Shown one piece after another: positions 44,905 through 54,481 of a DNA stretch of 64,000 nt. The DNA lies in assembly GCF_900115285.1 (NCBI RefSeq), contig NZ_FOYW01000001.1, forward strand, positions 1,833,272 to 1,897,271. The letters are read 5' to 3'. How positions within the stretch are numbered: the first letter of the stretch is position 1; every line of letters begins with the position of its first letter. Source of the DNA: Marinobacter daqiaonensis (lineage in GTDB: Bacteria > Pseudomonadota > Gammaproteobacteria > Pseudomonadales > Oleiphilaceae). A program made the translations under genes and the position numbers. The notes beneath the pieces are model-generated. The model was not told the DNA's origin, ran no database searches, and was given only the letters and a program-made list of their open reading frames with translations.

Positions 44905-45147
44905 ATACAGGACCTGTCCGGGAAATCCGCCATGGGTGGACATTCGGCCGCATAAAAGTCAACCAGGCAGGACGAAAAATAATCAGTTTTTTACACCCTA
45001 CTGGCCTTCAATAGCCTGCCCCCCGGCGGTATCATTGTCGCCCCCTGAAGAAATCACCCATTCCTGACTGGCGGCCCGAGCCGGAGCCGTCCAGCGTGTT
45101 TGGCTGGTTCAGGAGACGCTCAGACCACCGACAACGGACACAGACGT

Positions 45148-46146
45148 ATGCTGCCCACGGTCAAGATCGGGCCCTACACACTGCCGAACTCACTGGTGCT
45201 TGCACCCATGGCGGGTGTGACGGACCGGCCCTTCAGGCAGTTGTGCCGGCGCATGGGTGCTGGCCTGGCGGTGTCCGAGATGGTGATTGCAGACCCGTCG
45301 CTGTGGCATACACGCAAGTCCCGCCTCCGGCTGGACCACAGCGGTGAGCCGGAACCCCGATCGGTGCAGATTGCCGGCGGTGACCCGGAGATGCTTGCCA
45401 ATGCCGCGCGAATGAACGCGGAGCATGGCGCCCAGATTATCGACATCAATATGGGCTGCCCCGCCAAGAAGGTGTGCAACAAGGCGGCGGGCTCAGCCCT
45501 GATGAAAGACGAGCAGCTGGTGAAAGACATTCTTCACGCCGTGGTCCGGGCAGTGAATGTTCCGGTCACCCTGAAGATGCGCACCGGCTGGGATCGTGAC
45601 AACCGCAACGCCCTGGCGGTAGCCCGCATGGCCGAGGACGCCGGGATCCAGGCGCTGGCGGTTCACGGCCGGACCCGGGCCGATGCCTACCGTGGCGACG
45701 CGGAATACGACACCATTGCCGAGGTAAAGGCAGCGGTATCCATTCCGGTATTTGCCAATGGTGATATCACCTCGCCCCATAAGGCGCGGGATGTGCTCAG
45801 GCACACGGGCGCGGATGGCCTGCTCATAGGGCGGGGTGCCCAGGGCCGGCCCTGGATCTTCCGGGAGGTGCATCACTTCCTGGAAACCGGTGAGATTGTC
45901 AGCGCTCCCCCTCTGGACGAGGTGGAAACGATTCTGCTGGACCACCTGGGAGAACTTCACCGGTTCTACGGTGACCCGATGGGCGTTCGCATCGCCCGCA
46001 AGCATGTGGGCTGGTACCTCCAGTCCCACGATGCCGGCAAACAGTTCAGAAAGCGCTTCAATGCGCTGGATTGCGCCCAGGCGCAGTCCGAGAGTATCCA
46101 ACAGTATTTTGCAGCCTTACGAAACGGAGAGGTATTCGCAGCATGA
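45148..46146 (+). CDS. dusB: tRNA-dihydrouridine synthase B
   Basis: DusB is an FMN-dependent enzyme that reduces a uridine in the tRNA D-loop. The 332-residue protein starts [20 protein letters not shown] and shows [10 protein letters not shown], the FMN/catalytic segment [18 protein letters not shown] with the active Cys, MRTGWD, VHGRTR and [19 protein letters not shown] 45148 is the family start; upstream in-frame codons reach a TTG at 45100 without family similarity. The stop overlaps fis (ATGA), the classic dusB-fis operon. The 243-base gap before it holds no clear gene. Confidence 0.95.
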   Translation: MLPTVKIGPYTLPNSLVLAPMAGVTDRPFRQLCRRMGAGLAVSEMVIADPSLWHTRKSRLRLDHSGEPEPRSVQIAGGDPEMLANAARMNAEHGAQIIDINMGCPAKKVCNKAAGSALMKDEQLVKDILHAVVRAVNVPVTLKMRTGWDRDNRNALAVARMAEDAGIQALAVHGRTRADAYRGDAEYDTIAEVKAAVSIPVFANGDITSPHKARDVLRHTGADGLLIGRGAQGRPWIFREVHHFLETGEIVSAPPLDEVETILLDHLGELHRFYGDPMGVRIARKHVGWYLQSHDAGKQFRKRFNALDCAQAQSESIQQYFAALRNGEVFAA

Positions 46147-46460
46147 CCGCCGAAACCCTGGCAAACGAGAATCTGGGGCGTTCCGCCAACGACGACCAGC
46201 CCACCCTTCAGACAGTCAGCAGCACGGGCAATTCCGTCACCCTGCGGGACAGTGTCGAAGTGGCCCTGAAGAACTACTTTGCTCAACTCGACGGCGCCCC
46301 CGTCACAGACGTGTACCAGCTGGTACTCTCTGAAGTGGAAGCGCCCCTGCTTGAGCAGGTCATGAAGTACACCCGCAACAACCAGACAAAGGCATCCACC
46401 ATGCTGGGGCTGAACCGCGGAACGCTCCGCAAGAAGCTCAAGCAGTACGGTCTGCTATAA
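46143..46460 (+). CDS. fis: Nucleoid-associated protein Fis
   Basis: Fis bends DNA and activates rRNA and other growth-related promoters. The 105-residue protein has a variable N-terminus, the dimerising helices [18 protein letters not shown] and [20 protein letters not shown], and the C-terminal helix-turn-helix [20 protein letters not shown]. It overlaps the dusB stop and is followed by an inverted repeat at 46476-46506. In enterobacteria dusB-fis is growth-phase and stringently controlled; this could not be confirmed here. Confidence 0.96.
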   Translation: MTAETLANENLGRSANDDQPTLQTVSSTGNSVTLRDSVEVALKNYFAQLDGAPVTDVYQLVLSEVEAPLLEQVMKYTRNNQTKASTMLGLNRGTLRKKLKQYGLL

Positions 46461-46475
46461 TACCCTGGATTGACC

Positions 46476-46506
46476 AAGGCCTCCCGGACACCCTTCGCGA
46501 GGCCTT
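46476..46506 (+). terminator. Inverted repeat between fis and purH
   Basis: AAGGCCTC (46476-46483) and GAGGCCTT (46499-46506) form an 8-base stem with a 15-base loop, followed by TCCTGTTT. It may terminate dusB-fis or attenuate into purH; the weak T run argues for partial termination. Confidence 0.45.
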
Positions 46507-46532
46507 TCCTGTTTCAAGAAGGCAGAAAAATC

Positions 46533-48113
46533 ATGACCAACCCGTCCAATACGCCTGTCCGCCGTGCCCTGATCAGCGTTTCCGACAAGACCGGCATCGT
46601 CGACTTTGGCCGCCAGCTCACCGAGCGGGGCATCGAGCTTCTCTCCACCGGCGGCACCTACCGTCTGCTGAAGGAAAACCAGGTTCCCGTCACTGAGGTC
46701 AGCGACTACACCGGCTTCCCGGAAATGATGGATGGCCGGGTCAAAACCCTGCACCCGAAGATCCACGGCGGCATCCTTGGACGCCGGGGCACCGACGACA
46801 CGGTAATGAACCAGCACGATATCCGTCCCATCGACATGGTCGTGGTCAACCTCTACCCGTTCGAGGAGACCGTGGCCAGACCGGATTGCGACCTGGCCAC
46901 CGCCATCGAGAACATCGATATTGGCGGTCCCACCATGGTACGGGCGGCTGCCAAGAACCATAATGACGTCGCCATTGTGGTCAACGCGTCCGATTACGGG
47001 CGGATCATCAGGGAGCTGGACGAAAACGACGGCCAGCTCACCCACCGCAGCCGCTTTGATCTCGCGGTAAAGGCGTTCGAGCACACGGCAGGTTACGATG
47101 GCGCCATCGCCAACTACCTCGGCGGTCGCACACCGGACAACGACAACCCCGACTTCCCCCGCACCTTCAACACCCAGTTCATCAAGGTGCAGGACATGCG
47201 CTACGGCGAGAACCCCCATCAGCGGGCCGCCTTCTATGCCGAGCGTTATCCCAGGGAAGCCTGTGTGGCCACTGCCAAGCAGCTCCAGGGCAAGGCGCTG
47301 TCCTACAACAACGTGGCCGATACCGACGCCGCGCTGGAGTGCGTCAAGCCTTTCGCTGACCCGGCCTGCGTCATCGTCAAGCACGCCAATCCCTGCGGCG
47401 TGGCCATTGGCGCCGATATCCGCCAGGCCTATGACCTGGCTTTTGCCACCGACCCCACCTCCGCCTTCGGAGGCATCATTGCCTTTAACCGGGAGCTCGA
47501 TGAAGACACCGCCCGGGCGATCATCGACCGGCAGTTCGTGGAAGTGATCATCGCCCCCACCGTTTCTCCCGAAGCGGTGGAACTGGTCGCCGCCAAGAAG
47601 AATGTCCGCCTGCTGGCCTGCGGCGCGTTCGACGGCGATCGCGCGCCGGCCATGGACTACAAGCGGGTCACCGGCGGTCTGCTGGTCCAGGACCGTGACC
47701 TGGGCATGGTGGCCATGGAGGACGTCAAGGTGGTCACCGAGCGCCACCCCAGCGAGGACGAGCTCAACGACCTGCTGTTCGCCTGGGAAGTGGCCAAGTA
47801 CGTCAAGTCCAATGCCATCGTGTATGCCCGTGCCGGCCGCACCATAGGCGTGGGAGCGGGCCAGATGAGCCGGGTCTACAGCGCGAAGATCGCCGGCATC
47901 AAGGCCGCGGACGAGAACCTGGAAGTTAAAGGGTCGGTAATGGCCTCCGACGCATTCTTCCCGTTCCGGGATGGCATCGACGCCGCGGCGCAGGCCGGCA
48001 TTACCGCGGTGATCCAGCCTGGTGGCTCTATGCGGGACCAGGAAGTGATCGACGCCGCCAACGAGCATGGCATCGCCATGGTGTTTACCGGAATGCGGCA
48101 TTTCCGCCACTGA
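46533..48113 (+). CDS. purH: Bifunctional AICAR formyltransferase / IMP cyclohydrolase
   Basis: PurH carries out the last two steps of IMP synthesis. The 526-residue protein has an N-terminal MGS-like cyclohydrolase domain (about 1-200; [33 protein letters not shown]) and a C-terminal formyltransferase domain (from about 205) with [26 protein letters not shown] and the catalytic Lys-His region, ending [23 protein letters not shown] 46533 after AAGAAGG matches the family start. purD follows after 29 bases. Confidence 0.96.
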   Translation: MTNPSNTPVRRALISVSDKTGIVDFGRQLTERGIELLSTGGTYRLLKENQVPVTEVSDYTGFPEMMDGRVKTLHPKIHGGILGRRGTDDTVMNQHDIRPIDMVVVNLYPFEETVARPDCDLATAIENIDIGGPTMVRAAAKNHNDVAIVVNASDYGRIIRELDENDGQLTHRSRFDLAVKAFEHTAGYDGAIANYLGGRTPDNDNPDFPRTFNTQFIKVQDMRYGENPHQRAAFYAERYPREACVATAKQLQGKALSYNNVADTDAALECVKPFADPACVIVKHANPCGVAIGADIRQAYDLAFATDPTSAFGGIIAFNRELDEDTARAIIDRQFVEVIIAPTVSPEAVELVAAKKNVRLLACGAFDGDRAPAMDYKRVTGGLLVQDRDLGMVAMEDVKVVTERHPSEDELNDLLFAWEVAKYVKSNAIVYARAGRTIGVGAGQMSRVYSAKIAGIKAADENLEVKGSVMASDAFFPFRDGIDAAAQAGITAVIQPGGSMRDQEVIDAANEHGIAMVFTGMRHFRH

Positions 48114-48142
48114 TCGCCCCACAATCGTCGAGGTAGAACAAG

Positions 48143-49429
48143 ATGAATATCCTGGTTATTGGTAATGGCGGTCGCGAACACGCCCTGGCCTGGAAGGCCG
48201 CACAGTCCCCCGACGCGGACCGGATTTTTGTGGCCCCCGGCAACGCCGGCACTGCCCTGGAGCCCCGGCTGGAGAATGTCTCCATTGATGTAATGGACCT
48301 GGAGGCCCTCGCGGATTTTGCCGCGACCCATGACGTCGGCCTGACCATTGTCGGCCCTGAAGCCCCCCTCGTCGGCGGCATCGTGGACCGGTTCGAGGCC
48401 CGGGGCCTGCGGGTGTTCGGACCCAGCCAGGGCGCAGCCCAGCTGGAAGGCTCCAAAGCCTTTACCAAGGACTTCCTGGCCCGGCACGCCATTCCAACCG
48501 CCGACTATGCCAATTTCACCGATGTCGACCAGGCCCTGGCCTACGTCCGGGAAAAAGGTGCCCCCATTGTGGTCAAGGCGGACGGCCTGGCGGCTGGTAA
48601 GGGCGTGATCGTAGCCATGACACTGGCGGAAGCCGAGGCAGCGATCCGCGACATGCTCGCGGGAAATGCCTTTGGCGAGGCCGGCAGCCGGGTGGTGATC
48701 GAGGAGTTTCTGGACGGCGAGGAAGCCAGTTTCATCGTCATGGTGGATGGCGAGCATGTGCTCCCCATGGCCACCTCCCAGGACCACAAGCGGGTCGGCG
48801 ATGGCGACACCGGACCCAACACCGGCGGCATGGGTGCCTACTCCCCGGCCCCGGTCGTCACCGCCGGAATCCACCGCCGCATCATGGAAGAGGTTATCTA
48901 TCCGACGGTGCGGGGTATGGCTTCCGAGGGCCATCCCTACAAGGGGTTTCTGTACGCCGGCCTGATGATCGACACCGGGGGCACTCCCAAGGTCATCGAG
49001 TTCAACTGCCGATTCGGCGACCCGGAAACCCAGCCCATCATGCTGAGGATGAAGTCGGACCTGGTTGCTTTGTGCAACGCCGCGGTGGACGGCAAACTGG
49101 ACCAGTGCCAGTCCGAGTGGGACGACCGTGCCTCGGTCGGTGTTGTCCTGGCAGCCGGAGGATACCCCGGCAGCTACGACAAGGGAGACGTCATAACAGG
49201 TCTGCCGGAAAGCGAAACCGACGGCGAGAAGGTTTTCCACGCCGGCACCCGCATGAAGGGTGAACAGGTGGTCACCAATGGTGGCCGGGTCCTGTGCGCC
49301 ACCGCCCTTGGCGAAACAGTCACGGAAGCCCAGCAGCGGGCCTACGCACTGGCACGAACCATCAGCTGGAATGGCATGTTCTATCGCAGGGACATTGCCT
49401 ACCGGGCCATCGCCCGCGAGTCCGACTGA
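48143..49429 (+). CDS. purD: Phosphoribosylamine-glycine ligase
   Basis: PurD joins glycine to phosphoribosylamine with ATP, the second step of purine synthesis. The 428-residue ATP-grasp protein begins [18 protein letters not shown], has the ATP loop [19 protein letters not shown], the central block [20 protein letters not shown] and the metal-binding [18 protein letters not shown] context and spacing fit co-transcription with purH. An intrinsic terminator follows at 49452-49476. Confidence 0.96.
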   Translation: MNILVIGNGGREHALAWKAAQSPDADRIFVAPGNAGTALEPRLENVSIDVMDLEALADFAATHDVGLTIVGPEAPLVGGIVDRFEARGLRVFGPSQGAAQLEGSKAFTKDFLARHAIPTADYANFTDVDQALAYVREKGAPIVVKADGLAAGKGVIVAMTLAEAEAAIRDMLAGNAFGEAGSRVVIEEFLDGEEASFIVMVDGEHVLPMATSQDHKRVGDGDTGPNTGGMGAYSPAPVVTAGIHRRIMEEVIYPTVRGMASEGHPYKGFLYAGLMIDTGGTPKVIEFNCRFGDPETQPIMLRMKSDLVALCNAAVDGKLDQCQSEWDDRASVGVVLAAGGYPGSYDKGDVITGLPESETDGEKVFHAGTRMKGEQVVTNGGRVLCATALGETVTEAQQRAYALARTISWNGMFYRRDIAYRAIARESD

Positions 49430-49451
49430 CAGTTCGGGGGACCACACCCAG

Positions 49452-49476
49452 GCCCGGCCCATGTGCCGGGCTTTTT
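49452..49476 (+). terminator. Intrinsic terminator after purHD
   Basis: GCCCGGC (49452-49458) and GCCGGGC (49465-49471) with a 6-base loop, followed by TTTTT. Confidence 0.85.
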
Positions 49477-49547
49477 AGTATTCAATCCAGACGCAAAACC
49501 AAGTAGTCTACCGAAGCCGATTGTTCCGCCTCAGAAGCGCCCTACTC

Positions 49548-51131
49548 ATGTCAGAAGCCATCTGGATTACCTTTGCTTTTTTTCTTGGATTGCTGGTCAA
49601 GGCATTCGGCCTGCCACCTCTGATCGGATATCTGGCAGCGGGCTTCCTGCTCAGCGGCCTGGCCGGCTTCACTCCCCTGGTAGTGGAAGGCACCGATGCC
49701 CTCGCTCATATTGCCCACCTGGGGGTGCTGCTGCTGCTGTTCACCGTGGGCCTGAAGCTGAAACTCAAGTCCGTGGTCAGTCCGGAAGTCATCGGGGGCA
49801 GCCTTATCCATTTCGGCATCACCTGCCTGGTCTTCACCCCCGGGATTCACTTCCTCGCGGGACTGGACTGGAAGACCTCGCTGTTACTGGCCATTGCGCT
49901 GTCCTTCTCGAGCACCGTACTTGCCGCCAAGGTGCTGGAGACCAAGCGGGAACTGAGAGCGTTCCATGGCCGGGTCGCCATCGGCATCCTGATCATGCAG
50001 GACCTGGTCGCACTGGTAGTGATGAGCGTGGCTGCCGGCAAGACACCATCACAGTGGGCCCTTCTGGTTTTCGGCCTGCCCCTTCTGCGCCCCCTGCTGT
50101 ACCGCCTTCTGGATGCCAGCGGCCATGACGAACTGCTGGTGCTGCTGGGCCTGTTGCTGGCCCTGGTGATCGGCGGTCTCGGCTTTGAGGCGGTTGGCCT
50201 GAGCTCGGAGCTCGGCGCCCTGATTTTCGGGGCCATGCTGGCCAACCACCCCCGGGCCCAGGAGCTTTCCAAGTCACTCTGGAGCGTCAAGGAAATCTTC
50301 CTGGTGGGTTTTTTCCTGCAGATCGGCATCGGCGGCCTGCCGGACGGCAATGGCCTGCTGTTCGCCCTGGTAGCGGCCCTGGTGCTGCCCCTAAAGGGCA
50401 TCCTCTTTTTCTTCCTCCTGTTGCTGTTCCGGCTGCGGGCCCGCAGCAGCTTCCTGACCAGTCTCTCCCTCACCAACTACAGCGAATTCGGCCTGATCGT
50501 GGCAAGCGTCGCCCTGCCCCAATGGCTGGTGCCTCTTGCCATCGCCGTGGCATTGTCGTTCATCTTCTCGGCACCATTAAATCGCCTGGCCCACCCCCTT
50601 TATGAACGGCTGGCACACCGGCTGGCGCCTCTGGAAAGCAAGCGCCGGCATCCGGACGAGCAACCTGTCTCCCTCGGCGGTACACGGGTACTGGTGATGG
50701 GGATGGGCCGCACCGGCACCGCCGCCTATGACCGGCTTGCCGAGGAGGAGCCGGACCTCATGGGCCTCGACTCGGATCCCGCCAAGGCCGAGAAGCACGC
50801 TGCCGAAGGACGCAACGTGGTATTCGCCGACGCCGAGGATACCACCTTCTGGGAAGGCCTCTACATGCCCAAGCTGGAGGGCGTCATCCTGGCCATGAAC
50901 GACATCGAGGGCAAACTGATCGCCGCCCGGATGTTGCGCAAGAAAGGCTTCAGCGGCTACGTGGTTGCCCATACCGGGTATGCCGACGAGGCGGAAAAGA
51001 TCCGCGAGGCGGGTGCTGACGAGGCCTTCCTGACCATGAGCGAAACCGGCGTTGCCCTCGCCAGCCACCTGGCCGACCGCCGCAGCCCGTTGACTGGCGA
51101 GGTACCGGCTGATGGATACCCAGTCCAGTAG
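49548..51131 (+). CDS. Kef-type monovalent cation/proton antiporter
   Basis: A 527-residue CPA2-family membrane protein with about twelve N-terminal helices (to about residue 350), including LPPLIGYLAAGFLLSG and LSFSSTVLAAKVLE, and a C-terminal cytoplasmic RCK/TrkA-N domain starting VLVMGMGRTGTAAYDRL (about 375 onward) with the Asp after the second strand (LDSDP) typical of NAD binding. It likely moves K+ or Na+ against H+ under nucleotide control. No clear ribosome-binding site precedes ATG 49548; a TTG nine codons upstream is possible. It overlaps the Hen1-like gene by 20 bases. Confidence 0.84.
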   Translation: MSEAIWITFAFFLGLLVKAFGLPPLIGYLAAGFLLSGLAGFTPLVVEGTDALAHIAHLGVLLLLFTVGLKLKLKSVVSPEVIGGSLIHFGITCLVFTPGIHFLAGLDWKTSLLLAIALSFSSTVLAAKVLETKRELRAFHGRVAIGILIMQDLVALVVMSVAAGKTPSQWALLVFGLPLLRPLLYRLLDASGHDELLVLLGLLLALVIGGLGFEAVGLSSELGALIFGAMLANHPRAQELSKSLWSVKEIFLVGFFLQIGIGGLPDGNGLLFALVAALVLPLKGILFFFLLLLFRLRARSSFLTSLSLTNYSEFGLIVASVALPQWLVPLAIAVALSFIFSAPLNRLAHPLYERLAHRLAPLESKRRHPDEQPVSLGGTRVLVMGMGRTGTAAYDRLAEEEPDLMGLDSDPAKAEKHAAEGRNVVFADAEDTTFWEGLYMPKLEGVILAMNDIEGKLIAARMLRKKGFSGYVVAHTGYADEAEKIREAGADEAFLTMSETGVALASHLADRRSPLTGEVPADGYPVQ

Positions 51132-51717
51132 CCTTCACGAGGAGCGGCTGGACCGGGTTGCCGGGCTGATCCGCACCTCCGGTGCCCGGAGCATTCTCGA
51201 CCTGGGTTGCGGCAGCGGTTCGTTGCTGCGCCGACTGATGCGGGAGGCCCGCTATGAGCAGGTTGTGGGCGTCGAACAATCGGGCCTGTCCCTGAGGCAG
51301 GCCAGGGAAATGCTGGCTGAGGTGGCTTCCGGCGATACACGTGTGTCGCTTCTGCAGGGCAGCTACATGGACGCGTCACTTCCGCTCAGCGGTTTCGACG
51401 CCGCCGCCATGGTGGAGACCATCGAACACGTTGACCCTGGCCGCCTCTCGGAGGTACAACGGGCGGTATTCGGCACATATCGCCCGGGCTGGGTGGTCAT
51501 GACCACCCCCAACGCCGAATACAATCCCCTGTTCGATCTCCGCCCGGGAGAGTTCCGCGACCCTGATCATAAATTCGAATGGCCCCGGCACAAGTTCCGC
51601 CACTGGTGTGCCACCGTGGCGAAGCAGTCAGGCTATCAGGTCCGGTTCAGCGGCATCGGTGAGGAAGACCCGGAGCTCGGCCCGCCGACGCAGGTGGCGG
51701 TCTTTAACCGCTTTTAA
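51112..51717 (+). CDS. Hen1-like RNA 3'-terminal 2'-O-methyltransferase, stand-alone
   Basis: A 201-residue SAM-dependent methyltransferase. Motif I LDLGCGSG (29-36) is followed by the metal-binding ExxEH of Hen1 enzymes in METIEHVDP (Glu102, Glu105, His106), the TTPNAEYN segment (131-138) and the second His in DPDHKFEWPRHKF (His153). These four ligands define enzymes that 2'-O-methylate RNA 3' ends. Bacterial Hen1 is usually about 450 residues with an extra N-terminal domain and sits beside Pnkp; here only the catalytic domain exists and no Pnkp is present. It starts inside the antiporter gene, so the two are likely co-translated. Substrate is unknown. Confidence 0.8.
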   Translation: MDTQSSSLHEERLDRVAGLIRTSGARSILDLGCGSGSLLRRLMREARYEQVVGVEQSGLSLRQAREMLAEVASGDTRVSLLQGSYMDASLPLSGFDAAAMVETIEHVDPGRLSEVQRAVFGTYRPGWVVMTTPNAEYNPLFDLRPGEFRDPDHKFEWPRHKFRHWCATVAKQSGYQVRFSGIGEEDPELGPPTQVAVFNRF

Positions 51718-51727
51718 AAGAAGATTT

Positions 51728-51824
51728 GCCACGGAAGAACACGGAAAAAAACAAAGATAAAGAGTCTCTATCTTTCCGTGTCGTTCCGTGGCTGAAAGTC
51801 TTTTCTTTCCGCGGGTTCCGCGGC
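51728..51824. repeat. Palindromic ACGGAA-type repeat element
   Basis: GCCACGGAAGAACACGGAAA (51728-51747) reappears in inverted form at 51773-51792 with 18 of 20 bases matching, enclosing a smaller AAAGATA/TATCTTT stem. A third, GC-shifted copy TTTCCGCGGGTTCCGCGGC follows at 51806-51824. The element fills the gap between the convergent Hen1-like and reductase genes, where it could also act as a transcription barrier. It looks like a dispersed intergenic repeat; copy number cannot be seen from one window. Confidence 0.72.
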
Positions 51825-51830
51825 TAAAAA

Positions 51831-52835
51831 TCAGTACCGTGGCGCATACTCGAGGACATCGGAAAAGAACTCGGACTCCGGCAGGCCCGCCCCCACGAGG
51901 GCGTCCATGAGAGTGTAAACCATCACCGGTGAGCCGCTGGCCATGACCCGGACGGTGTTCCAGTCAAAGCCGGAGTTGAGCACCGCGTTCACCAGCTGGT
52001 CGTGGTGTCCGCTCCAGTCGTTATCGTCGTCATCGCCCACCACCGGTACAAAGGTAAACGGTTCCCACTCACGGTCCCATGTTTCGGCGAGATCCCGAAG
52101 ATACATATCCTCGGGTTGGCGAACTCCCCAGTACAGGGTGACCGGGTGGTCGAAGCGGGTGCCCCGAAGATAGTCCACCATGCTCTTCATCTGGGCGAAG
52201 CCGGTACCTGCGGCAACCATCAGCAGCGGTTTTTCGGGAATCGACGCCAGACACGCCTTGCCATGGGGCATTTCCAGGGTGATTTCTCCGCCGGCCATCA
52301 GGGCATCGATGACCCGCTGGGCGGAGACCCACTCCTCGGTGGCCTGGATGTGCAGTTCGATGGCCTGATCCGACGGACTGCTGGCAATGGAAAAGTAGCA
52401 GGGGTCCGCCTCGGGCAGATTCACCGACAGGTACTGGCCGGCGTGAAAGGAAAGCTCCCGCCGGCGGTTCAGCTGCAGCTCCACGCGATAGACGTCATGG
52501 CTGATGGATCGCACGTCGGCGACTTTTGCCTGAAATTTCTTCGGCGGGTTCTGTCCAGCGGCCATAACGGCTTGTATCTCCAGTTCCAGATCGGTTTCCG
52601 CCCGGCTTCGACACATCACCAGGGGTTCACCAACCACAATAGTCTGTTGGTTTCGGGTATTCACGGCCCGGCCCTTCAACAGGCGGGCCTCACACAGCTC
52701 GCAAACGCCGTTGCGACAGGCCGCGGGCACCGCGATGCCGGCAAGCCCGGCGGCACCGAGCACATCGTCCGCCGGGCCCGCCGGAAACGACAGCCCCGAG
52801 GGCCGCAGTACAATACGGTACGGACCAGTGGCCAT
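51831..52835 (-). CDS. 2Fe-2S ferredoxin/flavin-type NAD(P)H oxidoreductase
   Basis: A 334-residue electron-transfer protein. The N-terminal ferredoxin domain has plant-type 2Fe-2S ligands in ACRNGVCELC and a distal VMCRS. A ferredoxin-NADP reductase-type domain follows, with FAD-binding ELSFHAGQYLSVNLP and FSIASSPS and the NAD(P) motif LLMVAAGTGFAQMKSMV. This matches the CDP-6-deoxy-delta-3,4-glucoseen reductase-like proteins that neighbour ubiD in Pseudomonas. It follows ubiD by one base. A role in supplying reduced flavin to prenyl-FMN synthesis is an inference from that link. Confidence 0.82.
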   Translation of the reverse strand: MATGPYRIVLRPSGLSFPAGPADDVLGAAGLAGIAVPAACRNGVCELCEARLLKGRAVNTRNQQTIVVGEPLVMCRSRAETDLELEIQAVMAAGQNPPKKFQAKVADVRSISHDVYRVELQLNRRRELSFHAGQYLSVNLPEADPCYFSIASSPSDQAIELHIQATEEWVSAQRVIDALMAGGEITLEMPHGKACLASIPEKPLLMVAAGTGFAQMKSMVDYLRGTRFDHPVTLYWGVRQPEDMYLRDLAETWDREWEPFTFVPVVGDDDDNDWSGHHDQLVNAVLNSGFDWNTVRVMASGSPVMVYTLMDALVGAGLPESEFFSDVLEYAPRY

Positions 52836-52836
52836 A

Positions 52837-54324
52837 TCAGTCGGGGCGCGGGGATGAAGATTCAATCCCCAGGCTGTCCCATTTTTCGTCAACCTGTCGT
52901 TTGATCTCTTCGCTCATGGTAATGGGCACCCCCCATTCCCGGTCGGTTTCACCGGGCCACTTGCTGGTGGCGTCCAGCCCCATCTTGGAGCCAAGCCCCG
53001 ACACCGGCGAGGCGAAATCCAGGTAATCGATGGGGGTGTTTTCCACCAGCGTGATATCCCGGGCCGGGTCCATACGGGTTGTCATCGCCCATATCACATC
53101 ATTCCAGTCACGGGCGTTGACGTCATCATCGGTGACAATCACGAACTTGGTGTACATGAACTGCCGCAGGAAGGACCAGACCCCCATCATCACCCGCTTG
53201 GCATGACCCGGGTACTGCTTCTTCATAGTGACCACCGCGAGCCGGTAGGAGCAACCCTCCGGGGGCAGATAGAAGTCAACGATCTCCGGAAACTGCTTCT
53301 GGAGGATGGGAATGAACACCTCGTTCAGTGCCACCCCGAGAATCGCCGGCTCATCCGGCGGACGCCCGGTATAGGTACTGTGGTAGATCGGATCCCGGCG
53401 ATGGGTAATGCGCTCCACCGTGAACACGGGGAAGTGATCCACTTCATTGTAATAACCGGTGTGGTCCCCGAAAGGGCCTTCAGGCGCGGTATCTCCGGGG
53501 TAGATAAAGCCTTCCAGCACGATTTCGGCACTGGCGGGCACCTGGAGATCACTCAGCCCGGCCCTGACCAGTTCAGTACGGCTGCCACGAAGCAGGCCGG
53601 CGAAGGCATACTCTGAAAGGGTATCCGGTACCGGGGTCACAGCGCCCAGAATGGTGGCGGGGTCGGCCCCCAGGGCGACGGCGACGGGGAACGGCTCGCC
53701 GGGATGAGCCTTCTGCCACTCCTGGAAGTCCAGGGCGCCGCCCCGGTGACTGAGCCAGCGCATGATCAGCCGGTTGCGGCCGATGACCTGTTGCCGGTAA
53801 ATACCCAGGTTCTGGCGCTCCTTGTGGGGGCCTCGGGTGATCACCAGGGGCCAGGTCACCAAGGGTCCGGCATCCCCCGGCCAGCAGTGCTGGACCGGGA
53901 TCACGCCCAGATCGACATCATCTTTGCCAATCACCACGTCCTGGCAGGGAGCCGACCTCAGCACCTTCGGGCTCATCCGCATGACCTGACGGAACAGGGG
54001 CAGTTTCTCGATGGCGTCCCGGAAGCCCTTGGGCGGGTCCGGCTCCTTCAGGTAGGCCAGCAGCTTGCCGATATCCCGCAGGGCCGTAACGCTGTCCTGG
54101 CCCATCCCCATGGCGACCCGCCTGGGGGTGCCGAACAGGTTTCCCAGTACCGGCATGCTGTAACCCTTGGGGTTCTCGAACAGCAGGGCCGGACCACCGG
54201 CCCGCAGTGTGCGGTCGCAGATCTCGGTCATTTCCAGATGGGGATCCACCTCGACGGAGATCCGCTTCAGCTCACCCTGCTTTTCAAGCTGGTCAAGAAA
54301 GTCACGCAGGTCGTTGTATTTCAT
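52837..54324 (-). CDS. ubiD: 4-hydroxy-3-polyprenylbenzoate decarboxylase
   Basis: UbiD removes the carboxyl group from polyprenyl-hydroxybenzoate in ubiquinone synthesis, using prenylated FMN and a metal. The 495-residue protein starts [20 protein letters not shown] and contains [19 protein letters not shown], the acidic catalytic region [20 protein letters not shown], and [18 protein letters not shown]. Length matches E. coli UbiD (497). It precedes the reductase gene on the minus strand and lies downstream of rho, as in Pseudomonas relatives. Confidence 0.96.
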   Translation of the reverse strand: MKYNDLRDFLDQLEKQGELKRISVEVDPHLEMTEICDRTLRAGGPALLFENPKGYSMPVLGNLFGTPRRVAMGMGQDSVTALRDIGKLLAYLKEPDPPKGFRDAIEKLPLFRQVMRMSPKVLRSAPCQDVVIGKDDVDLGVIPVQHCWPGDAGPLVTWPLVITRGPHKERQNLGIYRQQVIGRNRLIMRWLSHRGGALDFQEWQKAHPGEPFPVAVALGADPATILGAVTPVPDTLSEYAFAGLLRGSRTELVRAGLSDLQVPASAEIVLEGFIYPGDTAPEGPFGDHTGYYNEVDHFPVFTVERITHRRDPIYHSTYTGRPPDEPAILGVALNEVFIPILQKQFPEIVDFYLPPEGCSYRLAVVTMKKQYPGHAKRVMMGVWSFLRQFMYTKFVIVTDDDVNARDWNDVIWAMTTRMDPARDITLVENTPIDYLDFASPVSGLGSKMGLDATSKWPGETDREWGVPITMSEEIKRQVDEKWDSLGIESSSPRPD

Positions 54325-54371
54325 GGCTGGCTCCGAATTGGTCGGAAGTCATTACGCGCGGCAAAAACAGG

Positions 54372-54428
54372 CAGATTAAAAAAGCCCGGAAAAAGCCCGG
54401 AAGCGTTTCCGCTCCCGGCTTCCGGGCT
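54372..54428 (-). terminator. Intrinsic terminator of rho
   Basis: AGCCCGGAAGC (54394-54404) and GCTTCCGGGCT (54418-54428) are perfect 11-base arms. Reading on the minus strand the stem is followed by TTTT and then CCGGGCTTTTTTAA, a second partial stem-side copy and T run. Confidence 0.85.
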
Positions 54429-54481
54429 CTCTTGTGGAAGCCCCTCCCGCATCCTTTCCGGAGCAGGAGGAATGGCATCCT

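Noticed and set aside
51112..51717. Complete Pnkp-Hen1 RNA repair operon
   Set aside because: Only the Hen1-like methyltransferase domain is present; there is no kinase, phosphatase or ligase gene beside it.
51728..51824. CRISPR array
   Set aside because: The repeats are inverted and of unequal spacing, with only three units and no cas genes nearby.
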